The notes under the pieces were generated by a model. That model did not search any database, was not told the DNA's origin, and saw only the letters and a list, made by a program, of their open reading frames with translations. The translations under genes and the position numbers were made by a program. Shown one piece after another: positions 41,652-50,518 of a DNA stretch of 64,000 nt. The DNA is taken from contig JAFYZT010000023.1 of the NCBI GenBank assembly GCA_017548605.1, positions 124,001 to 188,000 on the forward strand, in the 5' to 3' direction. Source of the stretch: Prevotella sp. (GTDB lineage Bacteria > Bacteroidota > Bacteroidia > Bacteroidales > Bacteroidaceae). Positions within the stretch are counted from its first letter, which is position 1; each line of letters begins with the position of its first letter.

Positions 41652-42652
41652 AGGCGGATGGAGATTTTGACGTGATAGATGTTCTCAGGGGTGATTTCTT
41701 GTTCCCATGTATAGCGGCCAGGATAGAGCAGATCCAGACGGCGGCGGGTGTTCTCAAGGCCGATGCCAGAGCCGCTGCGGTCCTTGGTGGGCTTGGGATT
41801 GTTGGTGTTGTCGCATATGAAGACAAGAGTTTCGTCTTGTTGCTCCATACAGATATCGATGATGGCTGGAGCATTACTGTTCATCCCATGTTTGAAGGCA
41901 TTCTCAACGAGTGAGATGAACAGCAGAGGAGCCACTTCTAATTGAGGGTCGGCAATGGCAAACTGAGTACAGACTGTCGTCATCTCATTACAGCGCAATT
42001 TCATCAGTTCTATATAGTTGCGCATAAACTCCACTTCGCCATCGAGACATACCTTTGGCTTGTTGGTCTCATACATCGCATAACGCAACAGGTCGCTCAG
42101 TTGCATGATAGCCTCCTGTGTCTCATCACCGTCTATCTGCGCCAGGCTGGAGATATTGTTGAGGGTGTTGAACAGGAAATGCGGATTAATCTGGTTCTTC
42201 AACCATGCCAACTCTGCCTCGACCTCCTTCTGCTTCCTTTCGCTCCGTCGCATCATGTAACGGATGCTCAAAGCAAAGGCGATAGCCATAACGTTGATGA
42301 GCAACGAAATCATTATGAATGAAGAGAAGCCCGTCTGATAATAATCAGGCATGGTAGATATGTCGGTGGTCAAGGATCTGTAGTTACATGCCAGCACCAA
42401 CAGAATGTTAAGACAGATGAACCACCATAGACGACGGCGGAAATAGAACAAGGGCACCAGCACGTAGAAGTTGACCAAATAGACGATGACCATCGGCATG
42501 AGCCAATAGGCCGACACAACCAATGCCCCCCACGAGAGGGCTGGGTCATGGGTGGTGAAGTAGTTGATGAGTCCTGGTGAGAGCACGATGAGCCCCAGCA
42601 GCAGCACTTGCACCACAAACAGCCAGATGTCTTTCCCTTGTATTTTCTTCAT
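41648..42652 (-). CDS. LytS/YehU-type sensor histidine kinase
   Basis: A 334-residue membrane kinase with four predicted helices in the first 140 residues, then the His-kinase domain with the phospho-acceptor in NPHFLFNTLNNIS. The ATP-binding part has SLVENAFKHGM and GSGIGLENTRRRL. Its -7 box TATATTTG (complement of 42658-42665) lies 6 bases before the ATG at 42652, so the mRNA appears leaderless. It is followed by the response regulator. Confidence 0.93.
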   Translation of the reverse strand: MKKIQGKDIWLFVVQVLLLGLIVLSPGLINYFTTHDPALSWGALVVSAYWLMPMVIVYLVNFYVLVPLFYFRRRLWWFICLNILLVLACNYRSLTTDISTMPDYYQTGFSSFIMISLLINVMAIAFALSIRYMMRRSERKQKEVEAELAWLKNQINPHFLFNTLNNISSLAQIDGDETQEAIMQLSDLLRYAMYETNKPKVCLDGEVEFMRNYIELMKLRCNEMTTVCTQFAIADPQLEVAPLLFISLVENAFKHGMNSNAPAIIDICMEQQDETLVFICDNTNNPKPTKDRSGSGIGLENTRRRLDLLYPGRYTWEQEITPENIYHVKISIRL

Positions 42653-42752
42653 CGGTACAAATATACGAATTCTTTTCCAAATGGAAAAATCTCTCCCACA
42701 TAATCTCGATGCGGGAGAGACGAAATACTTAAGTATGACTATTGCAAAGCTG

Positions 42753-43115
42753 CTATTTGGCGGCAGTGGCCCCTTCCATCATCCGTTGGGCTGAGTTATG
42801 CACTGTCAGGTCGAAGATCTGCACATACTTGTTGTATTGCTTCTCATTCAGTATCCGCCTCATCGTTTCCTTGTGGCGTTTCTGAATTTTCTCCCAAGTC
42901 TCAGCACTCTTTGAGGAATCCTGGAGTTGATAATAAGCCTCCATCGAAGCAGAGAACTGTGCCATAGCGGTCTTAACAGGTTCGACCTGATTAACTGTCA
43001 GTTCCAGATAGTTGCTCATACGGTCGAACGACAGATTGCTTTGGTTATCACTCTGAGCGTTAGCACTCATCACCATTACGAACATTGCCACGAGGGCGAT
43101 CATCATCTTTTTCAT
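42753..43115 (-). CDS. Small secreted helical protein of unknown function
   Basis: A 120-residue protein with a signal peptide (MKKMMIALVAMFVMVMSANA). The mature part is helical with MSNYLELTVNQVEPVKTAMA and a KYVQIFDLTVHN end. I recognise no family. It lies directly upstream of the kinase and regulator on the same strand, and may be their target or sensor partner. The promoter TATCTTTG (complement of 43185-43192) and two GTCTTTTGAC repeats (43152-43161, 43171-43180) lie in the upstream region. Confidence 0.7.
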   Translation of the reverse strand: MKKMMIALVAMFVMVMSANAQSDNQSNLSFDRMSNYLELTVNQVEPVKTAMAQFSASMEAYYQLQDSSKSAETWEKIQKRHKETMRRILNEKQYNKYVQIFDLTVHNSAQRMMEGATAAK

Positions 43116-43151
43116 ATCCTTTACGTTTTAAATTGTGAATAATCTGTTTTT

Positions 43152-43192
43152 GTCTTTTGACTTTGTTTTCGTCTTTTGACATTGCAAAGATA
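43152..43192 (-). promoter_or_regulatory. Promoter with 10-bp direct repeats at the start site
   Basis: The -7 box TATCTTTG (complement of 43185-43192) gives a start near 43180. GTCTTTTGAC on the plus strand occurs at 43152-43161 and 43171-43180 (period 19), covering the start site. Confidence 0.55.
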
Positions 43193-43419
43193 TGAAATAA
43201 GAGGGGTGCATTCAAAATCGCTTTCGACGTTTGCTCCCACGTGTTTCGACGTTTACATCGTGGATTCATGCTTAGCACTTGTAGAATCGACAAAACTTTC
43301 TTTTCCACAGGCAATTGTTTTCAGCAAAGCCAGCCCATACAGCATCAAATCTGCATGAAAAGTTTGAAATTTTAAAGTCGGCTTTCAAAAAATACACAAA
43401 AAATTGTAAATTATTAAAG

Positions 43420-43494
43420 GATCCCGACCTTCATTTTTGGTGTGACAGCCAAGGCAACGAGGTTAACCTGCTGGTTTACGAGGATGACACCTAA
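43420..43494 (+). pseudogene. Remnant of an AAA_14/DUF4143 ATPase gene
   Basis: In frame it reads DPDLHFWCDSQGNEVNLLVY then EDDT and stop. The FW-D-x-x-GNEV-LL pattern is the C-terminal signature of DUF4143-type ATPases like the intact one at 14459. No ATPase domain remains upstream, although the reading frame stays open to about 43330. It overlaps the second 39-bp repeat, which supplies its stop codon, and no gene start is visible. The 423-base gap from 43116 to 43537 holds no other gene. Confidence 0.45.
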
Positions 43495-43527
43495 GATGCG
43501 CACCGCACGTCATTGTGCGGTGCGCAT
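43489..43527. terminator. 39-bp repeat with terminator hairpin, copy 2
   Basis: The same 39 bases as 40852-40890, here with AAGAT and ATCTT extending the stem. It separates the DUF4143 remnant from the convergent Fic gene. Confidence 0.85.
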
Positions 43528-43537
43528 CTTATGGTCA

Positions 43538-44317
43538 TCAGAAGAACAATGTAGGAATGGAGTTTTTGCGTTTTTGAGTCATTTCTTCCTTCATACGTTC
43601 GATGGCAGTATTGAAGAAGAAAGAAACGAGGTGTTCATCCGTTCCCTCTGTGCGTATCTGCTTTAAGGCAGAGATATATTCCCCTCGGTTTTCCAATTTG
43701 AAAATCATCAACGGATGTCCGGCACGTAGAAGGATGAAGTTTGAAAGTAACCGCCCCGTCCTTCCATTACCATCACGGAAAGGATGAATATATTCGAAAT
43801 AACCGTGCCATTTGGCTGCCACAATAATGGGATACATTCCATCATCAACAGCCTTTTGTGTCGATAACATCAGTTGAGGCACTTGGGCAATCAGCTTCTC
43901 ATGATCACCAAATACAGTATCACCAGCCGCCATATCTTCGGTGGTATATTCTCCAGGAATGGCACCGGGAGCACGATAGTTGAGGGTATGCTTCGTCACC
44001 AGACGGTTCACCTCCTTCAACAACACTTCATTGAACGGATGTTCTAAATGCTCGGTCATAAACTCGAAAGCACGGAAATGGTCTGCCATTTCCGTACATT
44101 CCAAAAGTGACCGTCCTACAGGAATCATCGCCATGCCTTGTTCATGAAGAATCCTCGTATCATCAACCGTGAATGAATTGCCTTCAATAGCACAGGAGTG
44201 GGCAGAAAAAAGAATCTCATTGTATTCCTTCCATTGCTTCGCCCCCATCCTGTCAACAATGCGCTGTTGGTATTCCTGACGGACACGCTCGTATACTTCT
44301 ATTTCTTTTTCGAACAT
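43538..44317 (-). CDS. Fic-domain protein (probable AMP transferase)
   Basis: A 259-residue Fic protein. The active site is HPFRDGNGRTGRLLSN (HPFx2GNGRxxR). The N-terminal inhibitory helix motif S-x-x-x-E-G-N lies in HSCAIEGN, marking the self-inhibited class. Fic enzymes AMPylate target proteins; the target is unknown. The -7 box TATCTTTG (complement of 44322-44329) lies 5 bases before the ATG, so transcription should begin at the start codon. An in-frame extension of 25 residues upstream runs into the promoter and is not counted. Confidence 0.9.
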   Translation of the reverse strand: MFEKEIEVYERVRQEYQQRIVDRMGAKQWKEYNEILFSAHSCAIEGNSFTVDDTRILHEQGMAMIPVGRSLLECTEMADHFRAFEFMTEHLEHPFNEVLLKEVNRLVTKHTLNYRAPGAIPGEYTTEDMAAGDTVFGDHEKLIAQVPQLMLSTQKAVDDGMYPIIVAAKWHGYFEYIHPFRDGNGRTGRLLSNFILLRAGHPLMIFKLENRGEYISALKQIRTEGTDEHLVSFFFNTAIERMKEEMTQKRKNSIPTLFF

Positions 44318-44366
44318 CGATGCAAAGATAAACAATAATTCTTTGATATACAAGCAAAGAGACTCT

Positions 44367-45344
44367 TTACTTCCACTTATCGAGATCGGCATGCTCCTCG
44401 ATGCGCCGTTCTACGTCATCAGGCAAGGCGGAGAAGAAGTCGAGACCTGTGATACGCTCCACCTCGTCGACGGAAACCACATACTCGCGCATCTTCTTGT
44501 GATGATCTTGACGGTTGTCGTAGATGAAACCGAGAGCACGGGGCGTGCCTTCGGTACAGAGTACCACCTTGAAAAACTTGTCGGGGACCACCACATGGTT
44601 GCGACCGATGGTCTCGGGATTACTCTTCGACACGATGGGGCCCGCCACGATATATACCTCGCCATAACGCTCCGCCCAGCGGCGACAACGCATCTCCAAT
44701 TCGTTCCAGTCACCGCCATTAAGGGTGCGGTCCTGCGGACACATATTGGTGAGCAGGAACGACTGGTCCTGTGCCTTGGCATCCCATTTGTTGTCGCCAG
44801 ACGGACACATGTGTCCACGGCTGTAATGCGACCCTTTGTAGTCGTCGAGCGTGGCGCGTGGCTCTGCCACCTCCACATCCTCGTGGTATGAGACGCCCTG
44901 CCGTTTATAAGGTCCCGTGGCATGGTCACGAGAAAGGCTCCAGGCCACCCAATTGGGTATGCGCCACTCGGCATTATACGACGTGGTGTAGCCCTCGCGT
45001 TTAAGGACGCGTCCCCGCTGTCCTCCCCTCACAGCCAACAAGTCGTTAGAAGCTGCGGGTGCCTCATCATCAACATGACGCACCTCGATAGGATGGCGAC
45101 CCTCATGCCTATAGTCGATGTCGGTATCGTCATCGTCGTCATACGATGGTTCCTGCTCCTCTTCTACGGACAGCTGTCGATCGGTTTCTTCGGACTGGTA
45201 ACGTTCATCATCTATCGCAGGCAACGAGCCGTCGGAACGCTCTATCACCGCCACATCATCCTGCGTAACTTGTTCTTTTTTCTGGCTGCAAGACACCATA
45301 CACCAAAGGGCCACGAAGGCCATAAAAGGAAATATCTTTCTCAT
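44367..45344 (-). CDS. DNA/RNA non-specific endonuclease lipoprotein, paralogue
   Basis: A 325-residue lipoprotein (MRKIFPFMAFVALWCMVSCS) with an acidic linker rich in Asp and Glu (YDDDDDTDID). The nuclease core resembles that at 38074, but the motif reads SRGHMCPSGDNKWD, so the first Asp of DRGH is Ser while the catalytic His is kept. The metal-site TNMCPQ is present. Activity may be changed. The -7 box TACCTTTG (complement of 45350-45357) lies 6 bases before the ATG, again an apparently leaderless mRNA. Confidence 0.88.
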   Translation of the reverse strand: MRKIFPFMAFVALWCMVSCSQKKEQVTQDDVAVIERSDGSLPAIDDERYQSEETDRQLSVEEEQEPSYDDDDDTDIDYRHEGRHPIEVRHVDDEAPAASNDLLAVRGGQRGRVLKREGYTTSYNAEWRIPNWVAWSLSRDHATGPYKRQGVSYHEDVEVAEPRATLDDYKGSHYSRGHMCPSGDNKWDAKAQDQSFLLTNMCPQDRTLNGGDWNELEMRCRRWAERYGEVYIVAGPIVSKSNPETIGRNHVVVPDKFFKVVLCTEGTPRALGFIYDNRQDHHKKMREYVVSVDEVERITGLDFFSALPDDVERRIEEHADLDKWK

Positions 45345-45531
45345 GGGGGCAAAGGTAGTGGAAAATTAAAAAATTTTGGAAAAATAAAAGATTAAAAAAA
45401 TATAAGATAAAAAATGGGAAGATTAAATGATTATAAAATTAAAAGATTAGGAAATAAAAGAATAGAAAAATATAAGTCTCATTTTTATTTATTACTTTTG
45501 CATTCGAGATAATTAGCATCGCATATAGTTG
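45345..45531. repeat. AT-rich ATTAAAAGATT filler before aguA
   Basis: Repeated ATTAAAAGATTA and related words at about 45360-45470, followed by the promoter-like TACTTTTGC near 45493-45501 serving aguA. No gene. Confidence 0.55.
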
Positions 45532-46608
45532 ATGGAGAATAACACCCTGACAAAAACGAGCTATCGGATGCCCGGTGAATGGGAACAACAGTGGGGCGTG
45601 ATGCTCACCTGGCCACACGAACAGACTGACTGGGCCTGTTACTTGGATGACATCACCGAGACCTACCTGCAAATGGCTGATGCCATAACACGCCATGAGC
45701 ACCTGCTCGTGGTAGAGCCTGTGCATGGCTATGCCGAGCGATTGCTGCAGACACGCCTCTCCCCTACCCAACAGCAAAGGGTGGTGTACCATACCTTTGA
45801 GAGCGATGATACCTGGGCACGCGACCACGGTCCCATCACACTGGTGGGTAACGACGGTGCACTGCGTTCGCTCGATTTCCATTTCAACGGCTGGGGCAAG
45901 AAATTCCCGGCAGAGAAAGACAATGCCATCAACCGTTCACTGTATGAGGCTGGATTACTGCATGGAGATTATGAAAGCCATCTGGACTTTGTGTTGGAAG
46001 GCGGTTCGATAGAAAGTGACGGCCGAGGAACAGTGTTCACCACCTCTACTTGTCTGTTGGCACCCCACCGCAACCAGCCGCTGACACGAGACAAGATAGA
46101 ACAACAACTCAAGCGGCGACTGCATGCCAGACGCATCGTGTGGTTGGACCATGGTGAACTGGAAGGTGACGACACCGACGGACATATTGACACCATCGTG
46201 CGTGTGGCACCCGACGACACGCTGCTGTATGTAGGTGCTGGGGATAACGACGACCCGCAACATGACGATTTCACGCTGTTGGAACAGCAATTAAGAGCCC
46301 TGCACACCATAGAAGGCAAACCTTACAGGCTTATTGCGTTACCCATGGCCGATGCCATCTACGAAGACGGGGAACGGTTGCCTGCCACCTATGCCAATTT
46401 CCTTGTCATCAACGGAGCGGTCATCTATCCCACCTACGCACAGCCTGAGAACGATGAGCAGGCGCGCGAGACCATAGCACGGGCATTTCCCGACCGAGAG
46501 ATGATAGGCATCGACGCACGCACCATCATACGTCAACACGGCAGCATTCACTGCCTGACGATGCAGATAAATACCCACCCCGACCCTCCCAAAGGGAGAG
46601 AGCATTAA
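45532..46608 (+). CDS. aguA: Agmatine deiminase
   Basis: Converts agmatine to N-carbamoylputrescine, 358 residues. The N-terminal MPGEWEQQWGVMLTWPH and ESDDTWARDHGP with the active-site Asp residues match the PAD-fold family. The catalytic Cys lies in HGSIHCLTMQIN near the end. The last 11 residues, THPDPPKGREH, are encoded by a REP-like repeat and extend past the usual end. The start is the ATG at 45532; one codon upstream is TTG. It is followed by aguB after 26 bases, giving the putrescine route. Confidence 0.94.
   Translation: MENNTLTKTSYRMPGEWEQQWGVMLTWPHEQTDWACYLDDITETYLQMADAITRHEHLLVVEPVHGYAERLLQTRLSPTQQQRVVYHTFESDDTWARDHGPITLVGNDGALRSLDFHFNGWGKKFPAEKDNAINRSLYEAGLLHGDYESHLDFVLEGGSIESDGRGTVFTTSTCLLAPHRNQPLTRDKIEQQLKRRLHARRIVWLDHGELEGDDTDGHIDTIVRVAPDDTLLYVGAGDNDDPQHDDFTLLEQQLRALHTIEGKPYRLIALPMADAIYEDGERLPATYANFLVINGAVIYPTYAQPENDEQARETIARAFPDREMIGIDARTIIRQHGSIHCLTMQINTHPDPPKGREH
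46573..46602 (+). repeat. REP-like palindrome inside the end of aguA
   Basis: ACCCACCCC followed by GACCCTCCCAAAGGGAGAG. It lies in frame inside aguA and supplies the last residues before the stop codon at 46606-46608. Confidence 0.75.
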
Positions 46609-46634
46609 ATACATATTAAGCAAAAAACTGAACC

Positions 46635-47510
46635 ATGAAGATTGGTATTATACAACAGCATAATGTGGCTGACTGCGATGACAACCGCAGGCGGTTGGCC
46701 GAAGGCATTGGCGAACTGGCAGGTCAGGGAGCCGAACTGATTGTGCTTCAGGAACTGCACAATGGTCTGTATTTCTGTCAGACGGAAAACGTGGACCTTT
46801 TCAACCAGGCCGAAGCCATACCTGGTCCTTCCACCCGTCTGTTCGGTGAGTTAGCCAAACAGTATGGTGTGGTCATCGTGACCTCTCTTTTCGAGCGCCG
46901 CGCCGCAGGCCTGTACCATAACACCACTGTGGTGCTGGAGAAAGACGGCAGCATTGCCGGCATATACCGTAAGATGCACATCCCCGACGACCCCGCCTAT
47001 TATGAGAAATTCTATTTCACCCCCGGTGACCTCGGTTTCCATCCCATCGACACCAGCGTGGGACGCCTAGGTGTGTTGGTATGCTGGGATCAGTGGTACC
47101 CCGAGGCTGCACGGTTGATGGCTCTCCAAGGAGCCGAACTGCTCATCTACCCCACCGCCATCGGCTATGAGAGCAGTGACACACCGGAGGAGCAAGAACG
47201 GCAGCGCGAGGCATGGACCACCGTGCAACGCGGACATGCAGTGGCCAATGGCCTGCCCGTGGTGAGCGTGAACCGCGTAGGTCACGAGCCAGACCCCAGT
47301 GGCCAGACCCGTGGCATACTGTTCTGGGGCAGCAGTTTCGTGGCTGGCCCGCAGGGTGAACTGCTCTACCGCGCCCCCAAGGACGAAGAGCAACGTGCTA
47401 TCGTGGAGGTGGACATGAGCCGTGCAGAACAGGTACGTCGCTGGTGGCCATTCCTCCGCGACCGACGCATCGAAGAGTATGACGGGTTGACGAAGAGATT
47501 TTTGGATTGA
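46635..47510 (+). CDS. aguB: N-carbamoylputrescine amidase
   Basis: Converts N-carbamoylputrescine to putrescine, CO2 and ammonia, 291 residues. Nitrilase-superfamily triad: Glu in LIVLQELHN, Lys in YRKMHIPDD and Cys in VLVCWDQWYPEA. It completes the pathway begun by aguA. The downstream gene is a secreted glycosidase, separated by a doubled REP-like repeat, so it probably is not part of the same process. Confidence 0.95.
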   Translation: MKIGIIQQHNVADCDDNRRRLAEGIGELAGQGAELIVLQELHNGLYFCQTENVDLFNQAEAIPGPSTRLFGELAKQYGVVIVTSLFERRAAGLYHNTTVVLEKDGSIAGIYRKMHIPDDPAYYEKFYFTPGDLGFHPIDTSVGRLGVLVCWDQWYPEAARLMALQGAELLIYPTAIGYESSDTPEEQERQREAWTTVQRGHAVANGLPVVSVNRVGHEPDPSGQTRGILFWGSSFVAGPQGELLYRAPKDEEQRAIVEVDMSRAEQVRRWWPFLRDRRIEEYDGLTKRFLD

Positions 47511-47517
47511 GACCAAT

Positions 47518-47570
47518 ACCCACCCCGACCCTCAAAGGACACCCACCCCGACCCTCCCAAAGGGAGGGAG
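47518..47570 (+). repeat. Doubled REP-like palindrome after aguB
   Basis: A truncated copy (47518-47538, ACCCACCCCGACCCTCAAAG) and a complete copy (47541-47570) stand in the same direction, 8 bases after the aguB stop codon. Confidence 0.8.
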
Positions 47571-47614
47571 AACTAAGAGGAAAGAGGAATTACGAGTTAC
47601 AAAACTACAAACAA

Positions 47615-49534
47615 ATGAAAAAAAGTATTCTTTGTCTGGTTTGCGGAGCCATGATGCTCACCGCCCAGGCCCAACATACCTTCAAAGTACAAACCAAGAA
47701 ACCTGTGGCGCAAATACAGCCCACGATGTATGGTATTTTCTTTGAAGACATTAACTTCGGTGCCGACGGTGGTCTCTATGCTGAGTTGGTGGAGAATCGT
47801 TCGTTTGAATTCCCCGATGCCACCATGGGATGGGAGATGTCGGGAGCAACCTCCATCAAGACAGACAGTCCCGCTTTCGACCGCAATCCCCATTATATAA
47901 GTCTGGATCAACCCGGACATGCTCATCGACGGACGTGCATTGAGAATCACGGGTTCTTCGGAATTGGTTTGCGGCAAGGGATGACCTACGACTTTTCCAT
48001 CTATGCCCGCAACCATGGCAAGTCCGCCACCTTACGTGTACAACTGATGGACACCCACCACAATCCAGTGTCCACCGACACACTGACCGTCAACAGCGAC
48101 CAATGGGGCAAATACACTCTCTCGCTCCACTCCAACATCACCGATGCCCATGGATTCCTGCGCATCATGCTCATGCGAGGCAAAGTGGACCTCGACCACA
48201 TCTCGCTGATGCCCCACGACAACTGGCATGGCCTTAGGGCCGACCTCGTGCAACGATTGGCCGACCTGCACCCAGGCGTATTCCGCTTCCCCGGTGGCTG
48301 TATCGTGGAGGGCACTACGCTTGACACGCGCTATGAGTGGAAGAAGAGCGTGGGACCAGCTGAAAACAGACCGCTGAACGAGAACCGTTGGAACTTCACC
48401 ATGGAGGGACGCCAGTACCCCAACTACTTCCAATCGCTGGGACTGGGGTTCTATGAGTATTTCCTGTTAGCCGAGCACATCGGTGCTTCGCCCCTGCCCA
48501 TCCTCAGTTGCGGAATAGCCTGCCAATTCCAGAACGAGCCGGATAATGAGTTGGCCAGCGTGCCCGTTTCAGCCCTTCAACCCTATATCGACGATGCACT
48601 CGACCTGATTGAATTCGCCAACGGCGATACCAATACCCAATGGGGCCGCCTGCGTGCAGAAATGGGGCACCCCGCACCCTTCGGACTGAAATATATCGGT
48701 ATCGGCAATGAGCAATGGGATGAGATGTATCCTGAACGATTAGAGCCTTTCCTCAAGGCCATCCGTGCAAAATATCCCGACATCAAGGTCGTAGGTTCCG
48801 CCGGACCCTCAGCCAGTGGCAAGAGTTTTGTCTATGGCTGGGAGCAGATGCGCCGGTTAAAGGCCGACCTCGTGGACGAGCATTACTATATGTCGCCGGA
48901 GTGGTTCCTACAAAATGCCGGACGTTACGACAAATACCCGCGCAAGGGACCGAAAGTGTTTGCCGGAGAATATGCCGCCCATGGTCAGGGACAACGCAAC
49001 AATTTCGAGGCCGCGTTGGCCGAGGCTGCTTTCATGACCGGTCTGGAGCGTAATGCTGACGTGGTGCACATGGCCACCTATGCGCCTCTCTTCTCGCATG
49101 TGGAAGGTCGTCAGTGGCAACCCGACCTGATATGGTTTGATAACTTGAACAGCTATGTCACGCCCAACTACCATGTGCAACAGCTGTATAGCCTTTACAA
49201 AGGAACACAGGTACTCAAGCTGACCGAAGACGGTCAGGCGGTAGAAGGCCAGAATGGACTTTATGCCTCGGCTGTATATGATGAGACAACCAAACGTTAT
49301 TATGTGAAGGTGGCTAACACCAGCCGTTCAGCTCAGACCGTGACCATCGCCTTTACAGGTAGCGGTGCATTGAGCAAAGGACAGGCCATTACACTTCATG
49401 CCGATGACAAGGCTGAGAACAGCATCGCCACCCCCGATGCCGTGAAACCCTACACCACCAGTCTGCCGACTATCGGTAATGGAGTGGAAGCTACTATCGG
49501 TGCCCGCACCTTCGTTGTGATAGTGGTGGAATAA
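47615..49534 (+). CDS. Secreted GH51 alpha-L-arabinofuranosidase
   Basis: Removes arabinose side chains from plant polysaccharides, 639 residues. Signal peptide MKKSILCLVCGAMMLTAQAQ. Family features are PTMYGIFFEDINFGADGGLY, the acid/base Glu in IGIGNEQWDE and the probable nucleophile Glu in VFAGEYAAHG. The start at 47615 is the one followed by a signal peptide; 36 in-frame residues upstream are REP-derived and not real. It fits a gut bacterium that uses arabinan or arabinoxylan. Confidence 0.92.
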   Translation: MKKSILCLVCGAMMLTAQAQHTFKVQTKKPVAQIQPTMYGIFFEDINFGADGGLYAELVENRSFEFPDATMGWEMSGATSIKTDSPAFDRNPHYISLDQPGHAHRRTCIENHGFFGIGLRQGMTYDFSIYARNHGKSATLRVQLMDTHHNPVSTDTLTVNSDQWGKYTLSLHSNITDAHGFLRIMLMRGKVDLDHISLMPHDNWHGLRADLVQRLADLHPGVFRFPGGCIVEGTTLDTRYEWKKSVGPAENRPLNENRWNFTMEGRQYPNYFQSLGLGFYEYFLLAEHIGASPLPILSCGIACQFQNEPDNELASVPVSALQPYIDDALDLIEFANGDTNTQWGRLRAEMGHPAPFGLKYIGIGNEQWDEMYPERLEPFLKAIRAKYPDIKVVGSAGPSASGKSFVYGWEQMRRLKADLVDEHYYMSPEWFLQNAGRYDKYPRKGPKVFAGEYAAHGQGQRNNFEAALAEAAFMTGLERNADVVHMATYAPLFSHVEGRQWQPDLIWFDNLNSYVTPNYHVQQLYSLYKGTQVLKLTEDGQAVEGQNGLYASAVYDETTKRYYVKVANTSRSAQTVTIAFTGSGALSKGQAITLHADDKAENSIATPDAVKPYTTSLPTIGNGVEATIGARTFVVIVVE

Positions 49535-49542
49535 TAACCGAA

Positions 49543-49570
49543 ACCCACCCTAACCCTCCCAAGGGAGGGA
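49543..49570 (+). repeat. REP-like palindrome after GH51
   Basis: ACCCACCCTAACCCTCCCAA followed by GGGAGGGA, 9 bases after the stop codon. Confidence 0.75.
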
Positions 49571-49577
49571 ATAAGAG

Positions 49578-49620
49578 GACGGCCGCCATCCAATGTAGGA
49601 TGGTGGCCGTCGTTATTTAT
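49578..49620. terminator. Terminator between GH51 and the convergent membrane protein
   Basis: Stem GACGGCCGCCATCC (49578-49591) and GGATGGTGGCCGTC (49598-49611), one G-T pair, then GTTATTTAT. Confidence 0.85.
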
Positions 49621-49655
49621 ACTATGCAACAAAACCTTATGCCTTCACTTATTGA

Positions 49656-50042
49656 TTAATCTTGCGCAGTGGGTTCTTTACGTGTTATCTTCATCTCGAT
49701 AAGGAATGATATGAACAGCCCCAAGCCGCATCCGAAAGCGATGGTCAAGTAGAAAAAGGCACTTTTCGGAGACATGTTGAGAAAGTAAGCCGCCAAAGCA
49801 CCCAGTCCTGCTCCCATGAGCAAACATCCCCATCGCAAGTGAGGATAACGGCTGCTGTTGTCGCGTTTCTCCTTGATTAATAATTTGGCCCGCTCGGCAT
49901 CCATATCGTGCTCTATGATGAGCTGGCGGATTTCCTTGTCACGGTTCTTTTCGTTGATGACCATCTTTGCCACGAAATACATCACTACCATAGGAATAGA
50001 CAGTGAAAAGATAACTCCCAAAATCGGTACTAATTGTTCCAT
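49656..50042 (-). CDS. DUF6249-type small membrane protein
   Basis: A 128-residue protein with an N-terminal transmembrane helix (VIFSLSIPMVVMYFVAKMVI), a charged cytoplasmic stretch (KNRDKEIRQLIIEHDMDAER) and two more helices. It matches small proteins that commonly stand with an ECF sigma gene in Bacteroidetes. Its role is unknown; it might hold the sigma factor inactive at the membrane. It is the last gene of a three-gene group. Confidence 0.72.
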   Translation of the reverse strand: MEQLVPILGVIFSLSIPMVVMYFVAKMVINEKNRDKEIRQLIIEHDMDAERAKLLIKEKRDNSSRYPHLRWGCLLMGAGLGALAAYFLNMSPKSAFFYLTIAFGCGLGLFISFLIEMKITRKEPTAQD

Positions 50043-50185
50043 TTTTATTATTGTTTTTATTGGTTAAACTTCACTCATAAGACAGGGATACTTGAGTATT
50101 ATTACAGGGAAGATTGAGAAATTAAAAGATTAAAAAATGAAAAGATTAAAAAATGAGAGATTTAAAAGATGAGAAAGAAAGGGGT

Positions 50186-50518
50186 TCATATTGATGAATG
50201 GCGGTATTTCGCCATGAAAGCAACTACGCCAAGCAACACCCCTAAAACCTGAATGGACAGGCACGCTGCAGCCCATACCGTGCCATGACCGGCATACCAC
50301 CCCTGCACGATGGTATAGGCGAAGAGTGCCAGCAGCACAGGAAGTCCGAAAGCCACAGTCACCATCCTTCTCCACCTGGACCACCGCTCACGACGAGCAG
50401 CACGGTTCAGTTCTTTCATCACCGAACGGTTCAAGTCATCAACCATCGCCTGACGCTCCAAGGTCTCGGCAATAAGGTCATCGAACTCTTGTTCATTTAT
50501 AAATTCATTCTTCTCCAT
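50186..50518 (-). CDS. Small two-helix membrane protein, possible anti-sigma
   Basis: A 110-residue protein with a cytoplasmic helical start (MEKNEFINEQEFDDLIAETL and so on), then two hydrophobic helices. Its start overlaps the end of the sigma factor gene by 14 bases, as is usual for anti-sigma factors. No family assigned. Confidence 0.65.
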   Translation of the reverse strand: MEKNEFINEQEFDDLIAETLERQAMVDDLNRSVMKELNRAARRERWSRWRRMVTVAFGLPVLLALFAYTIVQGWYAGHGTVWAAACLSIQVLGVLLGVVAFMAKYRHSSI

